Shown piece after piece: positions 33,799 through 41,895 of a stretch of DNA of 41,895 bases (position 1 is the first letter of the stretch; each line of letters opens with the position of its first letter). The DNA comes from Rhodobacter sp. (GTDB lineage Bacteria > Pseudomonadota > Alphaproteobacteria > Rhodobacterales > Rhodobacteraceae), in NCBI GenBank assembly GCA_027489175.1, contig JAIYAE010000025.1, positions 1-41,895 on the forward strand, read 5' to 3'. Below the pieces are notes generated by a model. The model was not told the DNA's origin and did no database searches. It saw only the letters and a program-made list of their open reading frames with translations. Both the position numbers and the translations under genes were made by a program.

Positions 33799-35458
33799 TG
33801 ATCAGCAGTTTGCATTTCTAAAGTTCGAGATAGCTACTCAAGATACGCGCCGCCAGAAGGCAGCGCTGCAAGATGTTTGCCGACTTTACCGACAGGGAGC
33901 TACCCTTTCACCTGAAGCACGACGCGATCTCGAAGTACAAGCGAGCTACCTTGCCAACAACAGCTCGGACCTCAAAGTTGTAAGATGGGCGCTCAATTCC
34001 ATAGCCCGACTTGGAACACAGCAGGGCGCGTCCAACAGTGTGGAAGATGCCCTCCGTCGCCATGCAGGAAAGCCTGAGATTGAAGCCGCTGCTGTAGCAG
34101 CGCTTGCGTCGCTGTACAAAGGCCGCATACCCAAGCTACCTCCCGGTGCAGACGTTCCCCCCGAATTGCGCACACTAGCCGCACTTCAGACAGTCAGTGC
34201 AGCTCAACTGGGTGACGTGCAGTTGAGTGTCGACATTGAGACAGCAGATGTGGAGGTGTTGAAACTAGCACTTATCGTCATTGGCTTGAACAAAGACATA
34301 CAGCATCTACTGCACCCGAAATACGAGAACGGCGCACTTGTGCGCGCCCTTGGCCAGCATGATGACCCGATAGTCAGACAGTACGGCGTTTGGGCGGTGA
34401 TTGAAAACCGCAGGCTGGGATTGGAGCACCTCGGCACATCTCTTGACGGTGTGGAAACGGAGCCGGAAAACGTGCAAGCAAAGCTCCTTGAGCTTGGTGC
34501 CTCGTCCATTCCGGACCTAACAAGACGTCAGGAGTTCATAGTTTGTGGCAGCAACGAAAGATCCATATTGGCGCGCGAAGGACTTGCCAAAGGACTTCTG
34601 CATAGCTTCTATGATGGTCTGGAAGGCGTCACGCTGGAATGGTTTAGGACCGAGCAGGAGGCTCGGGTTGCAAAGCTATTGGCTGAGCACTTTGCCCGCT
34701 TTTCGGACCGTCTGCCTTTGTATGAGGAGAAGGCACTCGAGCTTGCCCTACAGGGAGGCGATATAAGGCGCCACGTTCTCTTAGGTGCCGACGGAAAGCA
34801 GCTGTACCGCAAGTTGGAGCAACGCCGCGCTGCCGATGGCGACCTCTTTGGCACGATTAATGACGGAATGGAAAGGTTCATCAAGATGATACAGGACGAA
34901 AGCAGCACAAAAGTGCTTGTCCTCAACGCGATGCCGGACGACCAGACGCGCATTAGGCCGGACAAGGAGTTCGCTGAGCTACGTGAACGGATGGCGGCCA
35001 TGCGTACGCCCAAGCGCCCGTTGGTCTTTGAGAACGTTTGGGCGACACGGCTAGATCAAATACAGGAAGAACTCATTCGACATCGTCCCGCCATACTGCA
35101 CTTCAGTGGACATGGAGCTAAAGGTGAGTTGATTTTTGAGGACCGCAACGGAAAGACGGCGATACTTAAGGGAGACATGTTAGCTCGAATTCTTAGCGGC
35201 TACGGTGGCATCGAGTGCCTAGTGCTACATGCCTGCTACGCCGAAGAGGTCGCGAGAGAGTGCCTGAGTTGCGTGCCAGTTGTCATCGGGTCGAACGACA
35301 GCATTTATGACACCACCTCACCTGCATTTAGCTACATCTTCTATCAGGCGATTGCCAGCGGGATGAGCTACGAACAGGCGTTTAGGATGGGGCAGACTGA
35401 GGTGGCCATCAAGAAAAAGTCGAATGCTGACATCTACAAGATCCTAGTTGCACCGTAA
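33779..35458 (+). CDS. HEAT-like repeat CHAT caspase-like protease
   Basis: A 559-residue protein. Residues about 30-250 are helical HEAT/ARM-like repeats (LVRWALNSIARLGT-like, VEVLKLALIVIGLNK, PIVRQYGVWAVIENRR). Residues about 375-555 form a CHAT (caspase HetF-associated with TPRs) domain: KVLVLNAMPDDQTRIRPDKE, the catalytic His445 in LHFSGHGAKGEL, Cys486 in ECLVLHACYAE, and VVIGSNDSIYD then FSYIFYQAIASG. This is a caspase-like cysteine protease of the kind used as a suicide effector in bacterial immunity. The start is TTG 33779, 20 bases inside the HARE gene; no in-frame ATG exists near it. Base composition is low in GC, like its partner and unlike hsdM. Confidence 0.82.
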   Translation: MAQRKISDQQFAFLKFEIATQDTRRQKAALQDVCRLYRQGATLSPEARRDLEVQASYLANNSSDLKVVRWALNSIARLGTQQGASNSVEDALRRHAGKPEIEAAAVAALASLYKGRIPKLPPGADVPPELRTLAALQTVSAAQLGDVQLSVDIETADVEVLKLALIVIGLNKDIQHLLHPKYENGALVRALGQHDDPIVRQYGVWAVIENRRLGLEHLGTSLDGVETEPENVQAKLLELGASSIPDLTRRQEFIVCGSNERSILAREGLAKGLLHSFYDGLEGVTLEWFRTEQEARVAKLLAEHFARFSDRLPLYEEKALELALQGGDIRRHVLLGADGKQLYRKLEQRRAADGDLFGTINDGMERFIKMIQDESSTKVLVLNAMPDDQTRIRPDKEFAELRERMAAMRTPKRPLVFENVWATRLDQIQEELIRHRPAILHFSGHGAKGELIFEDRNGKTAILKGDMLARILSGYGGIECLVLHACYAEEVARECLSCVPVVIGSNDSIYDTTSPAFSYIFYQAIASGMSYEQAFRMGQTEVAIKKKSNADIYKILVAP

Positions 35459-35564
35459 CCGGAACACCCTTAGTGGCGACCGCTTTTGGAAGTCAGCTTT
35501 GCCCTTGAGCGGGCGCGACGGTAGCCCTAGTGACAGAAGCACAGCCAAGGCCGCGCGGGGAAGC

Positions 35565-37013
35565 ATGTACGAGAACGCCTTCAACACCATCGAACGCAAC
35601 CTACGGGCCGAGGAAGGCATCGCCAACGAACTCGACTACGTTGAACAGACGTCCTGGGTGTTGTTCCTCAAGTACCTGCACGACCTGGAGACTGAACGCC
35701 GCGACCGTGCCGAACTCGACGGCACCACTTATGCCCCCATCATCACTGGCAAGTACCGTTGGGATGAGTGGGCCGCACCAAAGGCCAACGGCAGCTTTGA
35801 CCACAACGCCGCGATGATCGGTGACGACCTTATCGGCTTCGTTGATCAGAAGCTGTTCCCCTACCTTGCCGCCTTCCGCACCACGGCAACCGGCCCCAGA
35901 ACCATAGAATACAAGATCGGCGAAGTCTTCACCGAACTCCGCAACAAGTTCCGCTCTGGCTACATCCTGCGTGACGTGCTCGAAATCCTCGACGGCCTGA
36001 ACTTCAACACCCAAGACCAGCGCCATGAACTCTCGCAACTGTATGAGACCCGCATCCGCCGCATGGGCAACGCAGGCCGCAACGGGGGCGAGTACTACAC
36101 CCCCCGCCCCCTAATCCGGGCCATGATAAAGGTCATCGACCCGCAGATCGGCGAGACGATCTATGACGGCGCAGTCGGCTCCGCTGGCTTCCTCTGCGAA
36201 GCCTATGACTACTTAAGGCCCAAGGCCCAGACGGCAGCCGACTATGAGACCCTGCAGACCGGCACCTTCTTTGGCCAAGAGAAGAAGGGCCTCGCTTACA
36301 TCATCGGCATCATGAACATGGTGCTGCACGGGATCGAAGCCCCGAACCTTATCCATTCCAACACGCTCAATGAGAACGTGATGGATATCCAGGAGAAGGA
36401 CCGCCACGACATCATCCTTGCCAATCCACCCTTCGGCGGGGGTGAGCGTCGAGAGGTGCAGCAGAACTTCCCCATCCGCACGGGTGAGACGGCCTACCTG
36501 TTCCTGCAGCACTTCATCCGCAAGCTGCGCGCCGGGGGGCGGGCGGCAGTGGTGATCAAGAACACCTTCCTGAGCAACACCGACAACGCCAGCGTGGCCC
36601 TTCGTCGGGAACTGCTTGGGGCGGCAGAGTTGCACACCATCCTTGACTGCCCGCAAGGCACGTTTCAGGGGGCGGGGGTCAAGACCGTGGTGCTGTTCTT
36701 TGAAAAGGGCGCACCCACGCGTGATGTGTGGTTTTACCAGCTTGATCCAGGCCGCAACATGGGGAAGACCAACCCTCTGAACGATGCCGACTTGGCCGAG
36801 TTCGTGGACTTACAGCGCACCCGTGCCCTAGGGCCAAAGTCTTGGCTGGTGAAGGCGGCCGATCTGGACGACGCGACCTGCGACCTGTCAGTGAAGAACC
36901 CCAACGCGCCCGAGGCTGCGGCACTGCGCAGCCCCGAGGACATCATCGCCGACATGCTGGCCCGCGATGCTGAGACAGCGGACATTCTGGAAAGCATCCG
37001 GGGGATACTGTGA
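35565..37013 (+). CDS. hsdM: Type I restriction-modification DNA methyltransferase subunit
   Basis: A 482-residue HsdM, an N6-adenine methyltransferase that works as M2S and also forms the restriction complex with HsdR. Residues 1-150 are the HsdM N-terminal helical domain (MYENAFNTIERNLRAEEGIAN). The methylase domain shows the SAM-binding YDGAVGSAGFLCEAYDYL and the catalytic NPPF in LANPPFGGGERR. The start at 35565 follows GCGGGGAAGC; the upstream frame from 35448 overlaps the CHAT end and is ignored. It overlaps hsdS by four bases (GTGA). GC is higher than in the preceding pair. Confidence 0.95.
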   Translation: MYENAFNTIERNLRAEEGIANELDYVEQTSWVLFLKYLHDLETERRDRAELDGTTYAPIITGKYRWDEWAAPKANGSFDHNAAMIGDDLIGFVDQKLFPYLAAFRTTATGPRTIEYKIGEVFTELRNKFRSGYILRDVLEILDGLNFNTQDQRHELSQLYETRIRRMGNAGRNGGEYYTPRPLIRAMIKVIDPQIGETIYDGAVGSAGFLCEAYDYLRPKAQTAADYETLQTGTFFGQEKKGLAYIIGIMNMVLHGIEAPNLIHSNTLNENVMDIQEKDRHDIILANPPFGGGERREVQQNFPIRTGETAYLFLQHFIRKLRAGGRAAVVIKNTFLSNTDNASVALRRELLGAAELHTILDCPQGTFQGAGVKTVVLFFEKGAPTRDVWFYQLDPGRNMGKTNPLNDADLAEFVDLQRTRALGPKSWLVKAADLDDATCDLSVKNPNAPEAAALRSPEDIIADMLARDAETADILESIRGIL

Positions 37014-38155
37014 AGGCTGGGTGGGTTGAAAAGCCCTTGGGTGAAGTCTGCGACATTCTTGACCGACTTCGTAAGCCGATAACGAAGTCAGACAGGCAGG
37101 CTGGTCCATACCCCTACTATGGTGCAACAGGCGTTCTCGACTATATAGCGGGATACTTGTTCGACGAACCCTTGGTGTTGATTGGTGAAGACGGAGCAAA
37201 ATGGGAAGCGGGGGCCAACTCTGCATTTCCAGTGTCCGGCAAAGTTTGGGTAAACAACCATGCGCATGTTATCAGGCCGCACCGCAGCGAAGTGTCTGAT
37301 GACTGGTTGATCTACTTCCTCAATGCCTCCGACTTGATGCCGTTCGTTTCGGGAATGACAGTTCCGAAACTCAACCAAGGGCGACTGAGGGAAATCCCCA
37401 TCCCCGTCCCCCCACTCGAAGAACAACAGCGGATCGTTGCAGTTCTGGACGAGGCTTTCGAGGGCCTGACCCGCGCTCGCGCCCACGCCGAAGCCAACCT
37501 CCAAAGCGCGCGGGAGTTGTTTGAGTTGCGCCGGGCACGCATCTTTTCAGCCGAGGCAGAAGGCGAGGCTGCGTATCTTGAGGATGTTTGTCTGGGCTTC
37601 GAGTATGGCACTGCAGCGAAATCCCTTCCCAAAGGCAGAGTTCCTGTGCTTCGTATGGGCAACTTGCAAGATGGTGAGATTGACTGGACTGACCTTGTAT
37701 ACTCAGACGACACGGACGATTGCGCTCGCTACCTACTAAAGCCGGGCGATGTCCTTTTCAATCGCACCAACAGTGCAGCACATGTTGGAAAGACAGCTAT
37801 CTTTGACGGGAAGATGCCAGCAATCTTCGCGGGCTACCTCATACGTGTAACGCCAGACCCAATGAAGCTAATTCCTAGCTTCTTGAACCACTTCTTGAAT
37901 AGCGACGTGGCAAGGGAGTACGGACGTTCCGTCATGGGGACCAGTGTAAATCAAGCCAACATCAGTGGGGGTCGACTGAAACGCTATACGATCCGTGTTC
38001 CTTCAATCGCTCGCCAACAAGAGCTGTCAGATGAACTGGACACGCTAAAGGAGGCCGTCAAGCCTTTGCAATCGAACTACCGAGCACAACTCAAATCCCT
38101 TAATGCCCTCCGCCAATCCCTCCTGCATAAAGCCTTCGCAGGGGAACTCACCTGA
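37010..38155 (+). CDS. hsdS: Type I restriction-modification specificity subunit
   Basis: A 381-residue HsdS with two target-recognition domains (about 5-135 and 185-330), each followed by a conserved helical spacer: PPLEEQQRIVAVLDEAFEGLTRARAHAE and SIARQQELSDELDTLKEAVKPL. It recognises a bipartite DNA sequence for methylation and restriction. The GTG start overlaps the HsdM stop (GTGA). The end ALRQSLLHKAFAGEL is the usual family C-terminus. The recognition sequence cannot be predicted by eye. Confidence 0.94.
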   Translation: MKAGWVEKPLGEVCDILDRLRKPITKSDRQAGPYPYYGATGVLDYIAGYLFDEPLVLIGEDGAKWEAGANSAFPVSGKVWVNNHAHVIRPHRSEVSDDWLIYFLNASDLMPFVSGMTVPKLNQGRLREIPIPVPPLEEQQRIVAVLDEAFEGLTRARAHAEANLQSARELFELRRARIFSAEAEGEAAYLEDVCLGFEYGTAAKSLPKGRVPVLRMGNLQDGEIDWTDLVYSDDTDDCARYLLKPGDVLFNRTNSAAHVGKTAIFDGKMPAIFAGYLIRVTPDPMKLIPSFLNHFLNSDVAREYGRSVMGTSVNQANISGGRLKRYTIRVPSIARQQELSDELDTLKEAVKPLQSNYRAQLKSLNALRQSLLHKAFAGELT

Positions 38156-38168
38156 GGTATGAAAACAC

Positions 38169-38411
38169 ATGGGAACCTCAAAGCGGCAACTAGGTGACGT
38201 CAACATCAACGATCAGGTGTTGATAGCGCGCACCGACCGTCCCGGGACGGATCACATGCAATATGTCTGGGTGCTGGTCTGCGCCCGGCGCTTGGGAACC
38301 GGAGCACTCTGCAGCCATCGCTATGGCGCGAACGGGTCAGACTTCCATCATCGCAAGTGCCCCGCCTGCCAAGGTGGCGCTGCGGGCCTAAGTGTTGAAG
38401 GGCTGATATGA
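38169..38411 (+). CDS. Small Cys-rich protein in the hsd operon
   Basis: An 80-residue protein 13 bases after hsdS. The C-terminal half has four Cys (VLVCARRL, ALCSHRYGANGSD, RKCPACQGG) in a zinc-ribbon-like layout around a YGANGSDFHHRKCPACQGG block. I have seen this type of small protein near type I restriction genes but know no function. It may bind zinc and modulate the restriction complex; that is inferred. Confidence 0.68.
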   Translation: MGTSKRQLGDVNINDQVLIARTDRPGTDHMQYVWVLVCARRLGTGALCSHRYGANGSDFHHRKCPACQGGAAGLSVEGLI

Positions 38412-38501
38412 CCCAGACTGAAATAGAACTACGGCAACACTGTTACCCCGCTAAGAAGACTGAGGCACAACAACACACTTAGAACCGACAAGGCATAACG
38501 C

Positions 38502-38771
38502 ATGGCCAAAACGAACGCGCCCTACCAGATGGTTGAAGTCGAAAGCTACGAGCCTGCTAACACTTCGGGACTGCATGGAAAGGTTCACATTCGACCGTGC
38601 AGTGGTCAAGGGTTCCCAACCGCCATGCACGTCGAGTGCTCTAAGGAGCTGTCAGAGCGATACCCACCTGGGACAAGGTTCAGAATAAGAGCCAAGCTGA
38701 CAGACCGCGAAGGAGAAGGCGACTTCCTCTACAGCTACTACGGCTGGAAGTATGAGGTGCTAGAGAAATGA
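38502..38771 (+). CDS. Small beta-rich protein in the hsd operon
   Basis: An 89-residue protein between the Cys-rich gene and hsdR, 22 bases before the hsdR ATG. The pattern of alternating hydrophobic residues (KVHIRPCSG, RFRIRAKLTDREGEGDFLYSYYGWKYEVLEK) suggests a small beta-barrel such as an OB-like fold. Unrecognised otherwise. Position suggests a role with the type I system: a modulator, an anti-restriction control or a coupled toxin/antitoxin-like function, none of which is shown. Confidence 0.65.
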   Translation: MAKTNAPYQMVEVESYEPANTSGLHGKVHIRPCSGQGFPTAMHVECSKELSERYPPGTRFRIRAKLTDREGEGDFLYSYYGWKYEVLEK

Positions 38772-38793
38772 TGCTGCGTGTTCGATCCGACCA

Positions 38794-41121
38794 ATGATCC
38801 CTGAAACTGAAGCCGACACCCGCGCCAATCGCATCGACCCTGTGTTGGCAGCGGCGGGATGGGGGCTGAACGGCTCTCGCGTCCACCGGGAAACCATCTG
38901 CCCCGGTCGCATCCAGTCAGGCGGGAAGCGTAAGAAGGGCCTCAGCGCCGATTACGTCTTGACCCACAAGGGCCACAAGCTGGCCGTACTGGAGGCCAAG
39001 CGGGCGGGCATCAGCCACCGGGATGGAGTGGGGCAGGCCAAGGACTATGCTACCCGTCTGGGCGCGCGCTTTGCCTACGCCTCGAACGGGATCGGCTGGT
39101 ATCAGATCGACATAGTGACGGGGGCCGAGGGCGACCTGTCCATCCCCTTCCCCACACCTGAAGACCTCTGGGCGCGGACCTTCCCCGACCCCAACCCGTG
39201 GCGCGACCGTTTCGGGGCCGTGCCGTTCGAGACCGATGGCGGCAAGTGGGAACTCCGCTACTACCAGCACAACGCCATAACGGCAGTGCTGGAGGCCGTG
39301 GCCAAGGGCGACAGGCGCATCCTGCTGACGCTGGCCACCGGCACCGGCAAAACCTCCATCGCGTTCCAGATCGCGTGGAAGCTGTTTCAGGCGAAGTGGA
39401 ACCTGTCGGGCGAACCCACCCGCCGCCCCCGCATCCTGTTCCTAGCCGACCGCAACATCCTAGCTGATCAGGCGTACAACGCCTTCTCGGCCTTCCCTAA
39501 TGATGCCGTGACCCGGATCGACCCCGACACCATCCGCAAGAACCGGGGCAAGCCACCGAAGAACGCGAGCCTGTTCTTCACGATCTTCCAGACCTTCATG
39601 ACGGGCGAGGGGGAGCCGGTTTACACCCAGTACGCCCCCGACTTCTTCGACTTCATCGTGATCGACGAATGCCACCGGGGCGGGGCTAAAGACGAAAGCG
39701 AGTGGCGCAGTCTGCTCGAGTACTTCGCCCCAGCAGCCCAACTAGGTCTGACCGCCACACCCAAACGCAAGCACAACGCCGACACCTACGCCTACTTCGG
39801 CGAACCTGTGTACACCTACGCACTGCGGGACGGCATCGAAGACGGCTTCCTGACCCCGTTCAAGGTGCGGCAGATGGCCAGCACTATTGACGAGTACGTT
39901 TATGACGGTACCGACATGGTGGTGGCAGGCGAGATTGAGGAAGGGGAGGCATTCACCGAAAGCGACTTCAACACCCGCATCATCATCCCCGCACGAGAGT
40001 TGGCCCGTGTCAGGGAGTTCATGGGAGAGATCGACCAGCGGCAGAAGACCATCGTCTTTTGTGCTAGCCAAGACCACGCGGCATTGGTCAGGGACTTGAT
40101 CAATCAGGTCAAGACCAGTCCGAACCCGGACTATTGCCACCGGGTGACTGCAAGAGATGGGGAAGTCGGCAACCAACACTTGCGCGACTTCCAGGACAAC
40201 GAGAAAACCATCCCGACAATCCTGACCACATCGCAGAAGCTATCCACTGGAGTGGACGCCCGCAACGTGCGCCACATCGTGCTTATGCGCCCGATCAAGT
40301 CGATGATCGAGTTCAAGCAGATCATCGGACGTGGCACCCGCACCTATGACGGCAAAGACTTCTTCACCATCTGGGACTTCGTGAAGGCACACGAGAACTT
40401 CAATGACCCCGAATGGGATGGCGAACCTCTCGACCCAGAACCCCCAGGGCCGCCACGCACCGTAGCGGAGGAGAGGGCTGATCCCGAACAGAAGGGCGAC
40501 GATCTGGAAGGTGCGGAAGATGACGGCCCACGCCCGAAGATAGTGGTGCAACTGGCCGATGGCAAAGCACGCTCCATTCGCTTCATTGCCTCGACAACCT
40601 ACTGGGACGCAAACGGCAAGCCCATTTCCGCCGCTGATTTCCTAGCGCGCTTGTTCGGCGACTTGGCGAAGATGATCGCGGACGAAGATCAGTTGCGGGC
40701 TGCTTGGAGTGACCCCGACAACCGGGCGCACTTCCTCAAGCAACTGGAAGACATGGGCTATGACCAAGACCGGTTGGAGGACGTGCGGCAGTTGGTGGAC
40801 GCCTCGAAGAGCGACCTCTTTGATGTGCTGTCCTATGTGCTGTTCACGAACCCGCCGAAGACCAGAGAAGACCGGGCACAAAGCCTGCGGGATGGCAGAA
40901 TGGCAGGGTTCCAAGGAGAGATGGCCGATCTTTTGCTCGTGATCCTCAAAGCCTACGAGACAAAGGGCGAAAGCGAACTCGCCACTCGCAAGCTAGGCCA
41001 GTTCCTGACCGCTCGATACGGCAGCGTTGGTGAGAGCAAGGGCAAGCTAGGAGAGTTGGCCACCGTCCGCGATGCATTTAAGCGAATGCAAGTCGCGCTC
41101 TATAGCGATAGGAAACTTTGA
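38794..41121 (+). CDS. hsdR: Type I restriction endonuclease subunit R
   Basis: A 775-residue HsdR, the motor and nuclease of the type I complex. The N-terminal PD-(D/E)xK nuclease shows LSADYVLTHKGHKLAVLEAKR (ExK at residues 67-69). The SF2 helicase motor follows: Walker A LATGTGKTSIAF, DECH in IVIDECHRGG, LTATPKR, and motif VI in QIIGRGTRTYDG. The C-terminal region from about 610 resembles the EcoEI-type R-subunit C-terminus, pointing to a type IB-like enzyme. It is shorter than the ~1000-residue type IA/C enzymes. It is separated from hsdS by two small genes. Confidence 0.94.
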   Translation: MIPETEADTRANRIDPVLAAAGWGLNGSRVHRETICPGRIQSGGKRKKGLSADYVLTHKGHKLAVLEAKRAGISHRDGVGQAKDYATRLGARFAYASNGIGWYQIDIVTGAEGDLSIPFPTPEDLWARTFPDPNPWRDRFGAVPFETDGGKWELRYYQHNAITAVLEAVAKGDRRILLTLATGTGKTSIAFQIAWKLFQAKWNLSGEPTRRPRILFLADRNILADQAYNAFSAFPNDAVTRIDPDTIRKNRGKPPKNASLFFTIFQTFMTGEGEPVYTQYAPDFFDFIVIDECHRGGAKDESEWRSLLEYFAPAAQLGLTATPKRKHNADTYAYFGEPVYTYALRDGIEDGFLTPFKVRQMASTIDEYVYDGTDMVVAGEIEEGEAFTESDFNTRIIIPARELARVREFMGEIDQRQKTIVFCASQDHAALVRDLINQVKTSPNPDYCHRVTARDGEVGNQHLRDFQDNEKTIPTILTTSQKLSTGVDARNVRHIVLMRPIKSMIEFKQIIGRGTRTYDGKDFFTIWDFVKAHENFNDPEWDGEPLDPEPPGPPRTVAEERADPEQKGDDLEGAEDDGPRPKIVVQLADGKARSIRFIASTTYWDANGKPISAADFLARLFGDLAKMIADEDQLRAAWSDPDNRAHFLKQLEDMGYDQDRLEDVRQLVDASKSDLFDVLSYVLFTNPPKTREDRAQSLRDGRMAGFQGEMADLLLVILKAYETKGESELATRKLGQFLTARYGSVGESKGKLGELATVRDAFKRMQVALYSDRKL

Positions 41122-41129
41122 GTAGACCG

Positions 41130-41384
41130 CTAGGTGTCCCAGTCGTTCGGCTCCTGAGCAACCGTTGTATCGGCAGTTCCGAAGTGAATTTGGCATGTTC
41201 CGTCTGGTAACTGGACTACCTTAGTGACGCTTAGCCCTCGCCGTTGCCCCGCTGCTATGATCTCTTCGATCCTTTTAATGCTGGCAACTGCCCTGCGCTC
41301 CCTCTTGGTTCTAGGCTGGGCTTCTTTCACCGGATCGTTGTGGGCATTCTGCAAAGCATCTATCGGGCGCGCTTCAGTGGGCAT
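41130..41384 (-). CDS. Small island protein near attR
   Basis: An 84-residue frame on the minus strand, ending 8 bases from the convergent hsdR stop. Residues 25-84 run KRERRAVASIKRIEEIIAAG, then QRRGLSVTKVVQLPDGTCQIHFG, ending NDWDT: a basic helix followed by a small beta sheet and an acidic tail. This resembles small hypothetical proteins often seen next to island and phage integration genes. It could be a regulator or excision helper, but the ribosome site is weak. Confidence 0.55.
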   Translation of the reverse strand: MPTEARPIDALQNAHNDPVKEAQPRTKRERRAVASIKRIEEIIAAGQRRGLSVTKVVQLPDGTCQIHFGTADTTVAQEPNDWDT

Positions 41385-41538
41385 ACTCTGATCTCTCTGT
41401 CTGAACTAAAGGCGTTTGAAACGGTCACCCTTCTGCGTTCCACACGTCGCGTTGGTAGCGTCATGCGGTTGTCTGCATCTGCCATGAAGAAGTCCACGCG
41501 ATTGCGGCTTGCTGTAGCCCGCAACGGTGACATAAGAG

Positions 41539-41550
41539 TGTGACACAGTC
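41539..41550 (+). repeat. Putative integrase arm site, right
   Basis: GTGTGACACAGT, identical to 28100-28111, 56 bases inside attR. Confidence 0.5.
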
Positions 41551-41606
41551 GAAACTGCACACTATATTGTCTTTGCTTCTCAATGGCTTGAAAATCTGGT
41601 GGAGCC

Positions 41607-41623
41607 CCCCCTCTGCTCCACCA
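41607..41623 (+). repeat. attR core of the integrated element
   Basis: CCCCCTCTGCTCCACCA, an exact 17-base copy of the tRNA-Ala 3' end at 28031-28047. No other part of a tRNA surrounds it, as expected for a right junction. Confidence 0.88.
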
Positions 41624-41825
41624 AGGATACCATACGATCTTGAAAGGGTGCGACAATCCGGGGTTTCTTCGGGTTCGTCATCCTTGATCCCCTCAATCAA
41701 ACGTGGTTGGTCGCGGGTCTGCAACCGGACTATTGCCGTTGCACCCCGAAAGCCACTGGTCCCACAGCCTGTTCTGGGCCTTGAGGGTCTTGGCTGGGGC
41801 CCCTGACGGGACGCGGCCACCGACC

Positions 41826-41895
41826 TTACGTCAGCTCATGGACAAGGGTGCCTGCGAACACCTCGCGTGCCACGTTCTGGATGATGCTGGTGATC
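41826..41895 (-). CDS. Possible C-terminal end of a chromosomal gene
   Basis: A 22-codon open tail ending at TAA (41826-41828) and running off the window: ITSIIQNVAREVFAGTLVHE then Leu-Thr. The residue mix looks protein-like, but too little is present to name it. Confidence 0.35.
   Translation of the reverse strand, partial: ITSIIQNVAREVFAGTLVHELT

Larger units (their letters stand above)
28048..41623 (+). mobile_element. tRNA-Ala-inserted defence island (13.6 kb)
   Basis: Bounded by a 17-bp direct repeat made of the tRNA-Ala 3' end, with a tyrosine integrase next to the tRNA. Cargo: polymerase-like protein, serine recombinase, a HARE-HTH/CHAT two-gene unit, and a type I restriction-modification operon. 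Parts of it (31.6-35.4 kb) are visibly AT-richer than the host chromosome, while the hsd operon is GC-rich, so the cargo looks assembled from different sources. No conjugation, capsid or packaging genes are present, so it is an integrative genomic island and not a full prophage or ICE. Confidence 0.9.
41385..41825. other. Right end of island and flanking chromosome, no gene supported
   Basis: Holds the right arm motif (41539-41550) and attR (41607-41623). Open frames crossing the junction in both directions have no recognisable domain. A minus-strand frame opening at an ATG near 41681 (MTNPKKPRIVAPFQDRMVS) runs into the island across attR and may be a chromosomal gene start cut by integration; this is weak. 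Confidence 0.45.

Noticed and set aside
41461..41820. 119-codon minus frame across attR
   Set aside because: It crosses the island/chromosome junction, so it cannot be an inherited gene, and it shows no family features.

Overview
The window looks like the chromosome of an alphaproteobacterium of the Rhodobacterales (Rhodobacter/Tabrizicola/Gemmobacter type). The signs are high GC, many GTG/TTG alternatives, a CryB-type Fe-S photolyase, a DUF1127 protein, a tandem glycine riboswitch before gcvTHP, and intergenic hairpin families I associate with this order. The genus is an inference.

Bases 1-27971 are mostly ordinary core chromosome. In order they hold: an SDR oxidoreductase with an unrecognised partner; a DUF1127 protein divergent from a LysR regulator; leuA (minus) behind a leucine-rich leader peptide and foldable leader RNA; an SDR overlapping a CryB-type photolyase; two unrecognised minus-strand genes, the first AT-richer than its surroundings; a secreted 19-unit MORN protein; nadE; a secreted endonuclease/exonuclease/phosphatase-fold protein; a PfkB sugar kinase; a Tat-exported metallo-beta-lactamase-fold hydrolase; a small zincin; a DUF1801 protein; gltX; a MATE exporter; a GFA-family protein; the glycine cleavage operon gcvT-gcvH-gcvP under a tandem glycine riboswitch; two related secreted proteins carrying three copies of one unnamed domain; azlCD; a DUF3775 protein; and trxC.

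Bases 27972-28047 encode tRNA-Ala(CGC). Its last 17 bases are repeated exactly at 41607-41623, bounding a 13.6-kb integrated element (28048-41623). A tyrosine integrase lies next to the tRNA, and a 12-base putative integrase arm motif sits 50-60 bases inside each end. The element carries a protein with motifs like a compact family-A polymerase palm, a serine recombinase, a TTG-started two-gene unit (HARE-HTH with NUDIX-like domain, then HEAT-like repeats with a CHAT caspase-like protease), and a type I restriction-modification operon hsdM-hsdS-(two small genes)-hsdR. A small minus-strand gene lies near the right end. I read it as a tRNA-inserted defence island with its own mobility and possibly replication functions. 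The HARE/CHAT pair is the best candidate for an undescribed immune system and the polymerase-like protein the best candidate for an undescribed replication enzyme.

The last ~270 bases are chromosome beyond the element, with only the C-terminal end of one possible minus-strand gene.
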